From the NCBI RefSeq assembly GCF_003025595.1, contig NZ_PYMI01000004.1, positions 124,001-188,000 on the forward strand: 64,000 nt of DNA, in the 5' to 3' direction. Shown here one piece after another: positions 46,707 through 54,560 of this stretch. Below the pieces are notes generated by a model that made no database searches, had not been told where the DNA came from, and was given only the letters and a program-made list of their open reading frames with translations. Numbering within the stretch: the first letter of the stretch is position 1; each line of letters opens with the position of its first letter. The DNA is from Photobacterium ganghwense (GTDB taxonomy: Bacteria > Pseudomonadota > Gammaproteobacteria > Enterobacterales > Vibrionaceae). Both the position numbers and the translations under genes were made by a program.

Positions 46707-46973
46707 CTATTTTTTTACGCTAATCGCCACCTTCGGCGAGTATTCCTTAATCAACGCACCTGCAACCTGCATCGGTGCGCCGGGGTTATCGTCAAACAGC
46801 TCACGCAGTGCTGGCTTGCCGTCTTCAGAGGCTGACTGCATCACAAAGTTATGCGCGGCATCGACCAGATCTCCTTGGGCCATCTGCCCCATGTATTCGC
46901 CGTACAGTTCCGGGGTCGGGTCAAAGCTGATATCCGTTCCTGCAATGGTCAGAATGATGGTTTTCTTGCTCAT
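46707..46973 (-). CDS. Tail assembly chaperone
   Basis: 88 residues: KTIILTIAGTDISFDPTPELYGEYMGQMAQGDLVDAAHNFVMQS, ending SVKK. It matches the tail assembly chaperone family found directly upstream of tape-measure genes (like lambda G or P2 E). Its last codons are AAA AAA before TAG. Together with the downstream -1 frame it would give a short and a frameshifted form. It overlaps the preceding gene by ATGA. Confidence 0.85.
   Translation of the reverse strand: MSKKTIILTIAGTDISFDPTPELYGEYMGQMAQGDLVDAAHNFVMQSASEDGKPALRELFDDNPGAPMQVAGALIKEYSPKVAISVKK
46710..46716 (-). promoter_or_regulatory. Predicted -1 ribosomal frameshift site (A AAA AAA)
   Basis: On the minus strand the chaperone gene reads GTA AAA AAA TAG. 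The seven A residues are in the canonical X-XXY-YYZ phase, and the next zero-frame codon is a stop. A -1 slip continues as ATA GAT GAC for 62 codons to the stop at 46522. P2 E/E' and lambda G/GT use the same device. Confidence 0.75.
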
Positions 46974-47254
46974 GCTGCGTCTCTCTCTTTATCCAGCTTG
47001 TCTTCCAGGCGATCGAATCGCCCATTAATTGAGGTTTTTAAATCGTCTACTGCTTCACGCAGTTCGTGTTTGGTTGCGTATTTTTCCGCCACATCCCCAC
47101 GAAGTCGCTCAGTAGCCAATTCGTTTTGGTGAATCCGTTTGGCGTGTTCATTGGAGGTCGCCTGCCCTTTATCGGAACGACCAAAGATGAGCGCCAACAG
47201 GCTGATCACTACAGCAATGGCCGCGATAATGACTGAGACCCACGTTGCACTCAT
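46970..47254 (-). CDS. Small membrane protein with coiled coil
   Basis: 94 residues: one N-terminal membrane helix (WVSVIIAAIAVVISLLALIFG), then a charged helix with heptads (AVDDLKTSINGRFDRLEDKL). It lies directly after the holin, one base apart. It could be an inner-membrane spanin-like or DUF2730-like protein; no outer partner was seen nested in it. Confidence 0.65.
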   Translation of the reverse strand: MSATWVSVIIAAIAVVISLLALIFGRSDKGQATSNEHAKRIHQNELATERLRGDVAEKYATKHELREAVDDLKTSINGRFDRLEDKLDKERDAA

Positions 47255-47839
47255 CTAGCCCCCTTTAACGGCTTGTCTCATCCCAGCAAACAGGCCCAAC
47301 GGCATTTGTCCGGCGGCAATTTGTTTGTCTAGCGAACGTTTGTGAATATTCACGCCCAACACGCCAAGAGCGACAGTAACCAGCGGTGACAACGCCACGA
47401 TGGCGTTCACAACATTCGCCGCCTCTGCGGGGTGAAAAATCATCACAAAAAACAGTCCAAAGAACATGAGCGCCCAGCTCAGACATAAGGTGTAACCCCA
47501 CGTCGGCCGCCAGCGGCGCACAAAGGGGTCTGCACTGGCCATTTCAGCCTGAACGGTGGCCGTTTGCTGTGTCACCTGCAGTCTTCGTTCTTCGCTTTCC
47601 AGCTCCGCATGTCGAAATGCCAGTTCACGCAACTGCACCTCATGTGCCATTTCCAGCTGCTTCAGTTTCAGCAAGGCATCCGGATTAGTGCGCAGCTCCG
47701 CTTCAATGGCACCCGGTGAGTTTTCCACGCCTAACGCAGAGGCCACCAAACTGCCGATCGCGCCCCCTGCCGGACCGCCAATCAAAGAGCCAATCAACGG
47801 GGCGGTATTTCCAATCAGTTGCTTTACGTTGTCCCACAT
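47255..47839 (-). CDS. Holin of the three-helix (GTA) type
   Basis: 194 residues. GNTAPLIGSLIGGPAGGAIGSLVASALGV is a Gly-rich helix, then a long charged helix (LKLKQLEMAHEVQLRELAFRHAEL), then RRWRPTWGYTLCLSWALMFFGLFFVMIF and a last helix. This is the layout of the 3TM holins found with phage endolysins. It would open the inner membrane at lysis. It stands next to the probable endolysin. Confidence 0.85.
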   Translation of the reverse strand: MWDNVKQLIGNTAPLIGSLIGGPAGGAIGSLVASALGVENSPGAIEAELRTNPDALLKLKQLEMAHEVQLRELAFRHAELESEERRLQVTQQTATVQAEMASADPFVRRWRPTWGYTLCLSWALMFFGLFFVMIFHPAEAANVVNAIVALSPLVTVALGVLGVNIHKRSLDKQIAAGQMPLGLFAGMRQAVKGG

Positions 47840-47858
47840 CGTTATCTGTCCTTTACCG

Positions 47859-48281
47859 TCAGTCTTTTACAATGGTGAGCGAAGCCGGTTCACCGCCAAG
47901 CTCACGCATCAGGGCGTTAAATGCAGCCGTGGAATTCACCACCGCCCACTCATCGCCGACGAATCCGAAATCCACACCTGGCGCTAGACACCCCTGCAGT
48001 TGGCTCGGGTAATTCGCTTTATGGATCAGAATGTGGCTGCGCAGGCTCGGGCCGTACCGGGTAACCCCCAACGCCTTGGCTTCCAGCGCATAGCACTCAC
48101 CAAATTTGGGCGATTTGTGCGGGTACATCGTGTATGTCCCTTCCGTAATACACGATTCCCCCTGAGCGTTGTTTTTCCATGCCCGCTCGACCATCACACA
48201 CACCTGGCTGCCGTCTTCGCGGTGCAGCGTGCTGTACGTCCCATGCGGGAAATAACGGCGTTTCAATTCAAATCGCTTCAC
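47859..48281 (-). CDS. DUF5675 protein, probable endolysin-like enzyme
   Basis: 140 residues. It starts with GTG at 48281 (KRFELKRRYFPHGTYSTL), overlapping the TraR stop by GTGA. HILIHKANYPSQLQGCLAPG near residue 88 is a His...Gly-Cys arrangement reminiscent of L,D-transpeptidase-type peptidoglycan enzymes. It sits before the holin where P2 has its endolysin (K). No other lysozyme gene is visible in the window, so it is the best endolysin candidate; the activity is inferred. Confidence 0.7.
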   Translation of the reverse strand: MKRFELKRRYFPHGTYSTLHREDGSQVCVMVERAWKNNAQGESCITEGTYTMYPHKSPKFGECYALEAKALGVTRYGPSLRSHILIHKANYPSQLQGCLAPGVDFGFVGDEWAVVNSTAAFNALMRELGGEPASLTIVKD

Positions 48282-48502
48282 AGTCGTCCCTTTTCGTTGA
48301 GTGCCTGACAGCCGGTGCAGTACTGGCATCCCGGTACGTGCTCGCGGCGTTTTTGCGGGATTTCATCACCGCATTCTGTGCAGTTCTCTGCGCTGAGCGG
48401 GTGACCACTTTTCGTTTTAGCTGCGGCTGCCAGTTGTCTGGCCACCGCCATTTCCGTGAATTGGGCTTCGACACGGCTGCCCTCGTCGATAACATCGGTC
48501 AT
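48278..48502 (-). CDS. TraR/DksA C4-type zinc finger protein
   Basis: 74 residues. It has CTECGDEIPQKRREHVPGCQYCTGC, the C-x2-C-x17-C-x2-C finger of TraR-like proteins, after an N-terminal helix (SRVEAQFTEMAVARQLAAA). P2-like phages often carry such a gene in the late region; in F plasmid and E. coli the family binds RNA polymerase directly and tunes stable RNA promoters. The start at 48502 follows AGGGGGCGG. Confidence 0.85.
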   Translation of the reverse strand: MTDVIDEGSRVEAQFTEMAVARQLAAAAKTKSGHPLSAENCTECGDEIPQKRREHVPGCQYCTGCQALNEKGRL

Positions 48503-48965
48503 TCCGCCCCCTACTGTGCACCAGGTCTTCAGTTTCATCATCACGCAGGTAAGGTGTCCCGTTGATGCGAATAAAGTCCGGGCTGGTGATATCGAACGGG
48601 ATTTTATGCACCAGTGCGCTACCACCGTTCGCGTCCACATCCAGCAGATCAGAAATTTTGATTTTGACGCCGAACATCTCAACCTTGAGTTCATCTTTGT
48701 CCGTCTTGCCGTAGCCCATGGCATCAAAGGCTGGCAGGTTGCGCCATGCGCCTGCGTTTTTGGCCGCTTTCGACAGCAGGTTGAACTGGGAGGTCGTCAG
48801 TTCCATTTCACCGGAGGCTTCCACATCACCATCCACCCAGCCATCCGGCACGCCGTTGGTTTTACTGACGGCGCTGTTATCGGTAATCGACAGGGTGAAT
48901 TTCTGAGCACTGATTTTCAGGTCACCCAGGTTAAAGCGCATATTCTTGCCAGAAATACGACTCAT
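48417..48965 (-). CDS. DUF2597 family tail tube protein
   Basis: 182 residues. MSRISGKNMRFNLGDLKISAQKFTLSITDNSAVSKTNGVPDGWVDGDVEASGEMELTT and LPAFDAMGYGKTDKDELKVEMFGVKIKISDLL match the DUF2597 tail-tube-like family that replaces P2 FII here. The last 30 residues or so (after YLRDDETEDLVH) are Arg/Gly-rich and out of frame over the TraR gene for 86 bp, which is unusual and may reflect a small indel near the 3' end. Confidence 0.8.
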   Translation of the reverse strand: MSRISGKNMRFNLGDLKISAQKFTLSITDNSAVSKTNGVPDGWVDGDVEASGEMELTTSQFNLLSKAAKNAGAWRNLPAFDAMGYGKTDKDELKVEMFGVKIKISDLLDVDANGGSALVHKIPFDITSPDFIRINGTPYLRDDETEDLVHSRGRNDRCYRRGQPCRSPIHGNGGGQTTGSRS

Positions 48966-48967
48966 GG

Positions 48968-50083
48968 TTACGCCTCCGCAGGGTTAGAAAGGTCAAGCGC
49001 AATATTGACCACAATGTGTTTGGGGCAGTTGTGCGGGCGTACCATCAGGCCGATAATGACCTTTGTTTTGGTCATCCACTGAATGGTCACATCCTGCTCA
49101 CGCGGCGGCATGATTTCACCAGGGAACGTAATACCGCCAATTTCGGTAGTCTTCGACATCAGGCGCATGTCACCGCTGAAGTACTGGCGGTTCATTTCAA
49201 TTGATGCCGGGGTGGAGTTCAGAATCTTGTCACCAATACGGCGAATCGCTTTTACCCGAACCCGGCGGTTCAGCTTGTGAACCGGGCGAACATACTCAAT
49301 GAACTGGTAATCGCCCCCTTTGGCTTCCAGTGTCATGGCATCAGCCCAGTACACGCCTTCATAATCGGCATACCATTGCGGTACCGAATATCGCGCATTG
49401 GCCAGCGTGCCAAGGGTCGACATTTCCAGCTCTTTCCCGGCGCTATCAACTGGCGGCTCGCCCAACCCCAGCACGGCACCCGTCGCCACCCGCATTGGCG
49501 TATCTGCCACTGTGACACTGCGGTCACACAGGCGGCCAGCCAGTACCCCGACGTTATTTCCGTGCAACTGCGGTACCGGCACCACCATGTTGGCAGCCAC
49601 ATCTTTCACCAGTGCCAGCATGGCCGTTTCATAGGCTGACCAGGTTTGTGCCTGCACGTCGATGCCCGGCACGGCGGCAAGGAAAAACACCCAGCGCCCC
49701 AGCTTGCTGACCAGTTCAGAGTGCTTGGCCTGCATGTCGTTGAACCCATTCGCACTGATGGTTTCATCGATAATCACAATGCCTTCGAACGAGTCGGTTT
49801 TGTTGGCGGTATCAACCGCCTGCGCCCAGGTTTCTTCGCCTGTCAGGCCGTAAATCGCTGCCGTCCAGTTTTGTTTACCGTTGAGCTGCGCCGCTTTCAG
49901 GTTAATCCCCAGCGCATCATCACCCACCACTTCATCCAAGTTGGTCATGGACGAAACACGGGTCACCTTACCCTGCAGCTCGGCTTTTTCCGTGGTACCG
50001 ATAAAGAGCAGGTGGCGTTCAATTTCAGGAATTCCGCCCTGCCCTAAATTCAAGTTGTTGACTTCAACCTTACCGATTGCCAT
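48968..50083 (-). CDS. DUF2586 family tail sheath protein
   Basis: 371 residues: GKVEVNNLNLGQGGIPEIERHLLFIGTTEK at the start, and a C-terminal part with GGITFPGEIMPPREQDVTIQWMTKTKVIIGLMVRPHNCPKHIVVNI. DUF2586 proteins occupy the place of P2 FI in K139-type phages and are the contractile sheath. It lies 2 bp before the tail tube gene. Confidence 0.85.
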   Translation of the reverse strand: MAIGKVEVNNLNLGQGGIPEIERHLLFIGTTEKAELQGKVTRVSSMTNLDEVVGDDALGINLKAAQLNGKQNWTAAIYGLTGEETWAQAVDTANKTDSFEGIVIIDETISANGFNDMQAKHSELVSKLGRWVFFLAAVPGIDVQAQTWSAYETAMLALVKDVAANMVVPVPQLHGNNVGVLAGRLCDRSVTVADTPMRVATGAVLGLGEPPVDSAGKELEMSTLGTLANARYSVPQWYADYEGVYWADAMTLEAKGGDYQFIEYVRPVHKLNRRVRVKAIRRIGDKILNSTPASIEMNRQYFSGDMRLMSKTTEIGGITFPGEIMPPREQDVTIQWMTKTKVIIGLMVRPHNCPKHIVVNIALDLSNPAEA

Positions 50084-50103
50084 TGCTATTCCTTATCCTG
50101 TCT

Positions 50104-50772
50104 TTATCGGCGCTGTCTGGCCTTTTCAATGTTTTGAAGCAGCCGGTTACGAACTCTCTCTTTGTCCGTTCCCAAAAACTGGCGCTGCGGGTTCTCAATG
50201 GTCCAATTCTGCTTACCTTTGCGTGAACCGGTACGCATCATCCTGATAATTAAGCCTGCCTGGCCAAGCGTCATTCGCTTTGCGATATTTCGCTTGCTCA
50301 GGCGGTTATATCCCCCACCTTTACGGCGCATCTTGTAACCGAGCCGCCGCAACGCAACGGCCTGATTGTCTGTCGCCGGTGCCTGGTAGTCAGGTTCACC
50401 GAACCTTTTATTCATCTTTTTCACGTGGCTTGCTGCGGTATGCTGCTCGACATTTCCAAGCTGGTTTGCCGCCGCCTTCCTCGCTTTCCCTTTGCTCTTC
50501 CAGGTAAGGTTGAGCCGCAGCCTGTCCTCAACATAAGGCTCCATGCCATCAGCAAAGCTGCTGAGCACAGGGTCTTCACCACGTTTTCGCTTTTCAAACG
50601 GCCTGCCTTCAGTGTCCTTTTGTCGCCTCAGGCGGCTTTTTGTCTGACGTATTTCCCAGCGGCCTAAGTCTTTAAGCAACCAAAACCGCTGTTTTGGTGA
50701 TAACGTCAGTGCCTCTAAGGCTTTTCTGGCCGATACCGCATCACTGGCGTTAAGCGTAATTACCGGCGTCAT
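50104..50772 (-). CDS. Virion morphogenesis protein, S-like tail completion
   Basis: 222 residues. The S family pattern is visible: LKDLGRWEIRQTKSRLRRQKDTEGRPFEKRKR and EHTAASHVKKMNKRFGEPDYQAPATDNQAVALRRLGYKMRRK. It is very basic. In P2, R and S are needed to finish the tail and join it to the head. The start at 50772 (MTPVITLNAS) overlaps the R-like gene by 23 bp; the upstream ATG at 50808 is less likely. Confidence 0.83.
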   Translation of the reverse strand: MTPVITLNASDAVSARKALEALTLSPKQRFWLLKDLGRWEIRQTKSRLRRQKDTEGRPFEKRKRGEDPVLSSFADGMEPYVEDRLRLNLTWKSKGKARKAAANQLGNVEQHTAASHVKKMNKRFGEPDYQAPATDNQAVALRRLGYKMRRKGGGYNRLSKRNIAKRMTLGQAGLIIRMMRTGSRKGKQNWTIENPQRQFLGTDKERVRNRLLQNIEKARQRR

Positions 50773-51235
50773 TGGTAATCTCTGCCTCTTCTGCAACCCA
50801 GATATCAACTGGATTCAGCTTGTACCGAATGTCATTCCAAACAATTGGGCCATTTTCATCAGGTACGATTTCAATCTGCTCTGCGAAGGTAATTCGAATG
50901 AGCACATCAGCAGTGGCCTCGTTGTTTTCATCCACTTCAATTTCCGGATCACTCAAATCATCCAGAACATCACGATCACCATCGAATTGACTGATCCAGC
51001 ACGCCAGCATGGCAAACAGAGTTTTAGGGTCCATTTTCAGGTGAGGAAAACTTTCAATCAGCACTCCGGCATCGTATTGCCAGTAAGCTATTCGGTATCC
51101 TTCGTTCCCTCTGTCTTCGCCATCCACAATGACTTTGCCACCGGCCTGCGAAGCATGAATTTTCCCTGGGTGGACCAACCCTTTCAGGCTATCGACCAGA
51201 AATCCGTGCAGGTGCTGCAGCTTGGTTTCCATCAA
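50750..51235 (-). CDS. Tail completion protein R-like
   Basis: 161 residues: LQHLHGFLVDSLKGLVHPGKIHASQAGGKVIVDGEDRGNEGYRIAYWQYDAGVLIESFPHLKMDPKTLFAMLACWI is the R family pattern. The protein is acidic toward the C-terminus. It overlaps the L-like stop by ATGA and the S-like start by 23 bp. Confidence 0.85.
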   Translation of the reverse strand: MMETKLQHLHGFLVDSLKGLVHPGKIHASQAGGKVIVDGEDRGNEGYRIAYWQYDAGVLIESFPHLKMDPKTLFAMLACWISQFDGDRDVLDDLSDPEIEVDENNEATADVLIRITFAEQIEIVPDENGPIVWNDIRYKLNPVDIWVAEEAEITNDAGNYA

Positions 51236-51651
51236 ATGATCTCCGCCCTGTTCACGCTACGACCAAGAAGCAGGCAAATATCCCTTGTTGCCTGTGCACG
51301 GAAACGGTCTGCCTGCTCTGGCGTATCCTCTGCTGCGTTTTCTGCGACTTCCCTGCGGTCTTGTGTTGCAAACTCAGGCAGCAGATCAGCGTGAGCCATT
51401 CCATATACAGCCCGCCGATACACAGCGGCTTTTTGCCTTGGTAATTCCGGTGGCTGGCTGTTAATAAACAAGGCATCTAACTGCCCTTGCACCAATAACG
51501 ATGCCGCCTCAATCGCAACCACAATCGAACTCTCATCAAACACTGAGGGCACGCGGCGCATTTTCCGAAACTCTGCTGTGCTCAAATCTGGCCAACCATC
51601 ACCCGGTAACTGCGTGTCAGTGTCTGTATCAATTCGTCCGCCAAAGCTCAT
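51232..51651 (-). CDS. Head completion/stabilisation protein L-like
   Basis: 139 residues. SFGGRIDTDTDTQLPGDGWPDLSTAEFRKMRRVPSVFDESSIVVAIEAASLLVQGQL matches the L family, which fills the head portal vertex before tails attach. The ATG at 51651 follows GAGAGAG; the longer frame to 51684 lacks a site. RAQATRDICLLLGRSVNRAEII at the end is the conserved C-terminus. Confidence 0.85.
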   Translation of the reverse strand: MSFGGRIDTDTDTQLPGDGWPDLSTAEFRKMRRVPSVFDESSIVVAIEAASLLVQGQLDALFINSQPPELPRQKAAVYRRAVYGMAHADLLPEFATQDRREVAENAAEDTPEQADRFRAQATRDICLLLGRSVNRAEII

Positions 51652-51754
51652 GGTTACTCTCTCAATAGTTGCGCCTCTGCCCACTGGGTCGACGGTATCG
51701 GATTAGCCGTGGCTATCCTTACCTCGCCAGCCGAGGCGCGAGGGGTAGGGAGAC

Positions 51755-52471
51755 TTACAAATTCTTCCCGGTTTCCAGCGCGCTCAGGCGCATGTCGATT
51801 TTGCTGATCATCGTGCCCACACCGATTTTGCTGTGGTATTCATTCGCCTGTTGCAGAAAAGCTTTGGCTTGCTCCAACGTCGCTTTATCAGCAATCGCCG
51901 ATGGACGCGGCTTGCCTTCGTCATCACGCAGCAGGAAATAACCGGCGAATTTGTACCACTTGGCGTTCACTTCTTCGTGCAGACGCCAGTCATCACGAAT
52001 TTTCGCGAATACCTGGCTGAAATACGGTTCGATGCTGTGGCCATGCTCAGCCTGTGTTTCGGCCCATTTCAGTACCGAATCAGCACAGAAGGTCGGCCAG
52101 TCGCGGCGAATAAATTCCGGTGTGGGTAATTCCAACTCAATGGCTTTCAAACACCAGTCAATCGCGGTACTCAGATCACCGATATCGAACAGCCAGACAA
52201 TCAAGGTGCTGAATATCGGGTTTTCGTACTTTTCACCGGCGGCCAGATAGGTTTCAGCCAGTGGCTTGTATTTCGGGATCAGCACATTGCGTTTATGGTC
52301 GGTGCGATCAGCACGGGCGTTGAACTGAGCACGCATGCGTTTGCGGTCTTCTTCTAACTCAATCAGCTTAATGTGCAGACTGTCGGTGTTAACGGTGCCA
52401 GCTTGCGGCATTGCCGCCGCAAGCTGATTGGCAAGAATCGCATCACGTTGTCGTTTTAATGGACTCACCAT
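51755..52471 (-). CDS. Small terminase subunit (endonuclease) M-like
   Basis: 238 residues. SPLKRQRDAILANQLAAAMPQAGTVNTDSLHIKLIELEEDRKRM at the start, then LIPKYKPLAETYLAAGEKYENPIFSTLIVWLFDIGDLSTAIDWCLKAIEL, the conserved M family core. In P2, M with P cuts cos during packaging. It lies 10 bp after the capsid gene. Confidence 0.9.
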   Translation of the reverse strand: MVSPLKRQRDAILANQLAAAMPQAGTVNTDSLHIKLIELEEDRKRMRAQFNARADRTDHKRNVLIPKYKPLAETYLAAGEKYENPIFSTLIVWLFDIGDLSTAIDWCLKAIELELPTPEFIRRDWPTFCADSVLKWAETQAEHGHSIEPYFSQVFAKIRDDWRLHEEVNAKWYKFAGYFLLRDDEGKPRPSAIADKATLEQAKAFLQQANEYHSKIGVGTMISKIDMRLSALETGKNL

Positions 52472-52481
52472 GTGCTATCCC

Positions 52482-53492
52482 CTACGCCGCCGGGGCTGGG
52501 TCAGCCACCGTGACTTCTTCGATAGCGGCAAACTTATTCAGGTTACCCACCGCGTAGCCTTCCATGCGGATGTGGCTACTCTCGAAACGCAACTTGTCTT
52601 CGTTGTTTTTCTGGCTACGCCACTGGGTGCCTTCCTGTGTCAGCACTTGCAGGTTCTTCAGGTTCGTTACCCAGACACCCTTTTTCGGGAAGAACGGCGG
52701 TTTGTAGGCTTGCTTACCCGCAATGGTTTTCGCCAGAGACTGCGCCGCTTTGTGCTCAGTCGGCGTTGCCGCGGCTTCCAGCAAACGGTGCTGCTCAGCA
52801 GCCACCAGGTCAGAGCCCACCAGAACAACCAGATCAGGGTCTTCCTGGTGCTCTGGCGCAATGGTGGTGTTGATCAGGTCTTGCACCAGTGAATCGAGGT
52901 TTTTATATGAACCTGCAGTGGCTCCTGTCGGGTCAAGTGTGGCGGCAGGCAGTACCTGCGCGGCTTGCTTTTCTTTCACGATAGTCAGCCAGCCCTTGTT
53001 CACATCCTGACCCAACGGGTTAGCAACGGGGTCTGTCGCAGCGGCAATGGAAGTACCGTTGAAGCCAACGCGCAACATGTCCAGCGCGAAGCGGCGGGCA
53101 ATCGAGTTTTGCATCAACTTCAGCCATTCACCTTTCTGGCCAGAGTTAGCCCACTGCGTCATGGTTTCCCAATTAATATGGGCCCCGGAGTCTGTTTTCG
53201 TCAGCTCGTAGGTATTACCACTCTGGCCGGTTTCCACGCTGAAACGGCCATCCGATGAACGACCTGTTGAAAGGCCATCGTTACCGACATCAACCACCTG
53301 GCCTTTGATTTGCTGAACAGGCAACAGCGCAATCATTCCTAGGAAGGCATGAGACTGCATAATTGCCTGGCGCAACTTGGTTTCCATTGGCGCCGAGATG
53401 TTAAACAGCGTTGCACCAGATGTCGCTCCGGCAGCGGTTACCGTCGCGGCAGTGAACTCCAGGAGGTATTTCGTTGAAATAGCGTTAAGCAT
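52482..53492 (-). CDS. Major capsid protein N-like
   Basis: 336 residues with the P2 N pattern: METKLRQAIMQSHAFLGMIALLPVQQIKGQVVDVGNDGLSTGRS, then LVGSDLVAAEQHRLLEAAATPTEHKAAQSLAKTIAGKQAYKPPFFPKKGVWVTNLKNL. HK97-type fold in the family. It assembles into the T=7 head around O. The start overlaps the O stop by one base. Confidence 0.95.
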   Translation of the reverse strand: MLNAISTKYLLEFTAATVTAAGATSGATLFNISAPMETKLRQAIMQSHAFLGMIALLPVQQIKGQVVDVGNDGLSTGRSSDGRFSVETGQSGNTYELTKTDSGAHINWETMTQWANSGQKGEWLKLMQNSIARRFALDMLRVGFNGTSIAAATDPVANPLGQDVNKGWLTIVKEKQAAQVLPAATLDPTGATAGSYKNLDSLVQDLINTTIAPEHQEDPDLVVLVGSDLVAAEQHRLLEAAATPTEHKAAQSLAKTIAGKQAYKPPFFPKKGVWVTNLKNLQVLTQEGTQWRSQKNNEDKLRFESSHIRMEGYAVGNLNKFAAIEEVTVADPAPAA

Positions 53493-54424
53493 TAATACAC
53501 CTCCATTGTGTCATTGCTGGTGCCTGAGTTACCCGGCGTTTGCCCCGGCACTTCCTGCTTCAGTTCGGCGAACTGGGCTTCAAGGCCAGTCAGTTTTTCT
53601 GCCAGCGGGTTAAGCTGCTTGGCCAGTTCAGCGGCTAATTGCTGGCTGAATTTTTTAGAGGCGTCATCGCCCTCGTCATCCTTTGGCTTTCCGCTCTGGC
53701 CATCTTCCGGTGGCGTTTCCGGATTGCCCGCAGAGAAGGTATTAAACTTCTCTTGCAGCGAGTCCAGCTGATCGCTGAACGGCTTAAAATGCTCAGCCAG
53801 CGCGGCTTTGAGTTGTTCTTCGGTCACGTCTGTGTCCTCGTCGTGCGGTGTTGCGGTTGAATGTGGAAATGGCGGTTGCCCGCCCTTGGAAAACCACTCA
53901 GCAATGGTGCTGAAGGCTTTCGCCAGTGCGCTGCGGTCATCACTTTCAACCGCGAAAAAATCGGAAGGGTTCAGTTCCTCAAGTTGGCTGTATTCACGTT
54001 CATGTGTTTGTTCGCCAATAGAGAACTTAAGACGAGCCGTTCCGGTGCTGGCCGGGGAGTCAGTCACTGCCAGCCCCATCAGGTAACAACGGCCTTCGCC
54101 TTTGTAATCAGGGTTAGGTTCAATGGAAGTGAATAGCTTCTGCCCGTCTTTGTTGGCTTCCAGCAGGTAGTCGTTGGCGGTCAGTTTGGCGAACAAGCGC
54201 AGTTTTCCTTTAAATTTTGCTGCCTTTACTTCGTCAACTGTTCCCCAGTTTTTCCCTTCAAACGGTGCCCATGACGAGCGGAAATGCTCAGGCCATATCA
54301 ATGCGGTGTATTCATCTGTCGAATACAATGCGGCCATGTCATTAATCCAATTAGCCGTAATCGTGCGACCGTCTACGGTTGCCCCTTCCGTTGCTACGAT
54401 TACCCAGCCCGTTTGCTTACTCAT
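53492..54424 (-). CDS. Capsid scaffold and prohead protease O-like
   Basis: 310 residues. The N-terminal half is the serine protease of the O family with a probable triad Asp18 (TVDGRTI), His47 (WPEHFRS) and Ser100 (KLFTSIEPN). The C-terminal half is a coiled-coil scaffold (about 200-300, TEEQLKAALAEHFKPFSDQLDSLQ and LNPLAEKLTGLEAQFAEL). In P2, O is cleaved and cleaves N during maturation. It is the first gene of the minus-strand late operon. Confidence 0.93.
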   Translation of the reverse strand: MSKQTGWVIVATEGATVDGRTITANWINDMAALYSTDEYTALIWPEHFRSSWAPFEGKNWGTVDEVKAAKFKGKLRLFAKLTANDYLLEANKDGQKLFTSIEPNPDYKGEGRCYLMGLAVTDSPASTGTARLKFSIGEQTHEREYSQLEELNPSDFFAVESDDRSALAKAFSTIAEWFSKGGQPPFPHSTATPHDEDTDVTEEQLKAALAEHFKPFSDQLDSLQEKFNTFSAGNPETPPEDGQSGKPKDDEGDDASKKFSQQLAAELAKQLNPLAEKLTGLEAQFAELKQEVPGQTPGNSGTSNDTMEVY

Positions 54425-54560
54425 CGAATCCCAATTCCGTCGTTAGTCAGTCATTTTCCTATCAGTCACGACGAAGGTTACGCCTTTGAGAGCAAGCATT
54501 CATTCAATTGAATTCCTTGAAATTCGGATATAAGCCTCATCCGAAATTAGTGGAATTTCA
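54425..54560. promoter_or_regulatory. Divergent late control region between O and P
   Basis: 136 bp from which the two late operons diverge. It holds two inverted repeats: ATTCAATTGAAT at 54502-54513 and TTCGGAT-N9-ATCCGAA at 54523-54545. In P2, Ogr-dependent late promoters occupy this position with a hyphenated repeat near -55, so these are candidate activator sites. The exact promoter elements could not be fixed. Confidence 0.5.

Noticed and set aside
48268-48495. Alternative frame reading MLSTRAAVSKPNSRKWRWPDNWQ over the zinc-finger gene
   Set aside because: The frame starting at 48502 has the C4 zinc finger and a strong ribosome-binding site; the other is a shadow.
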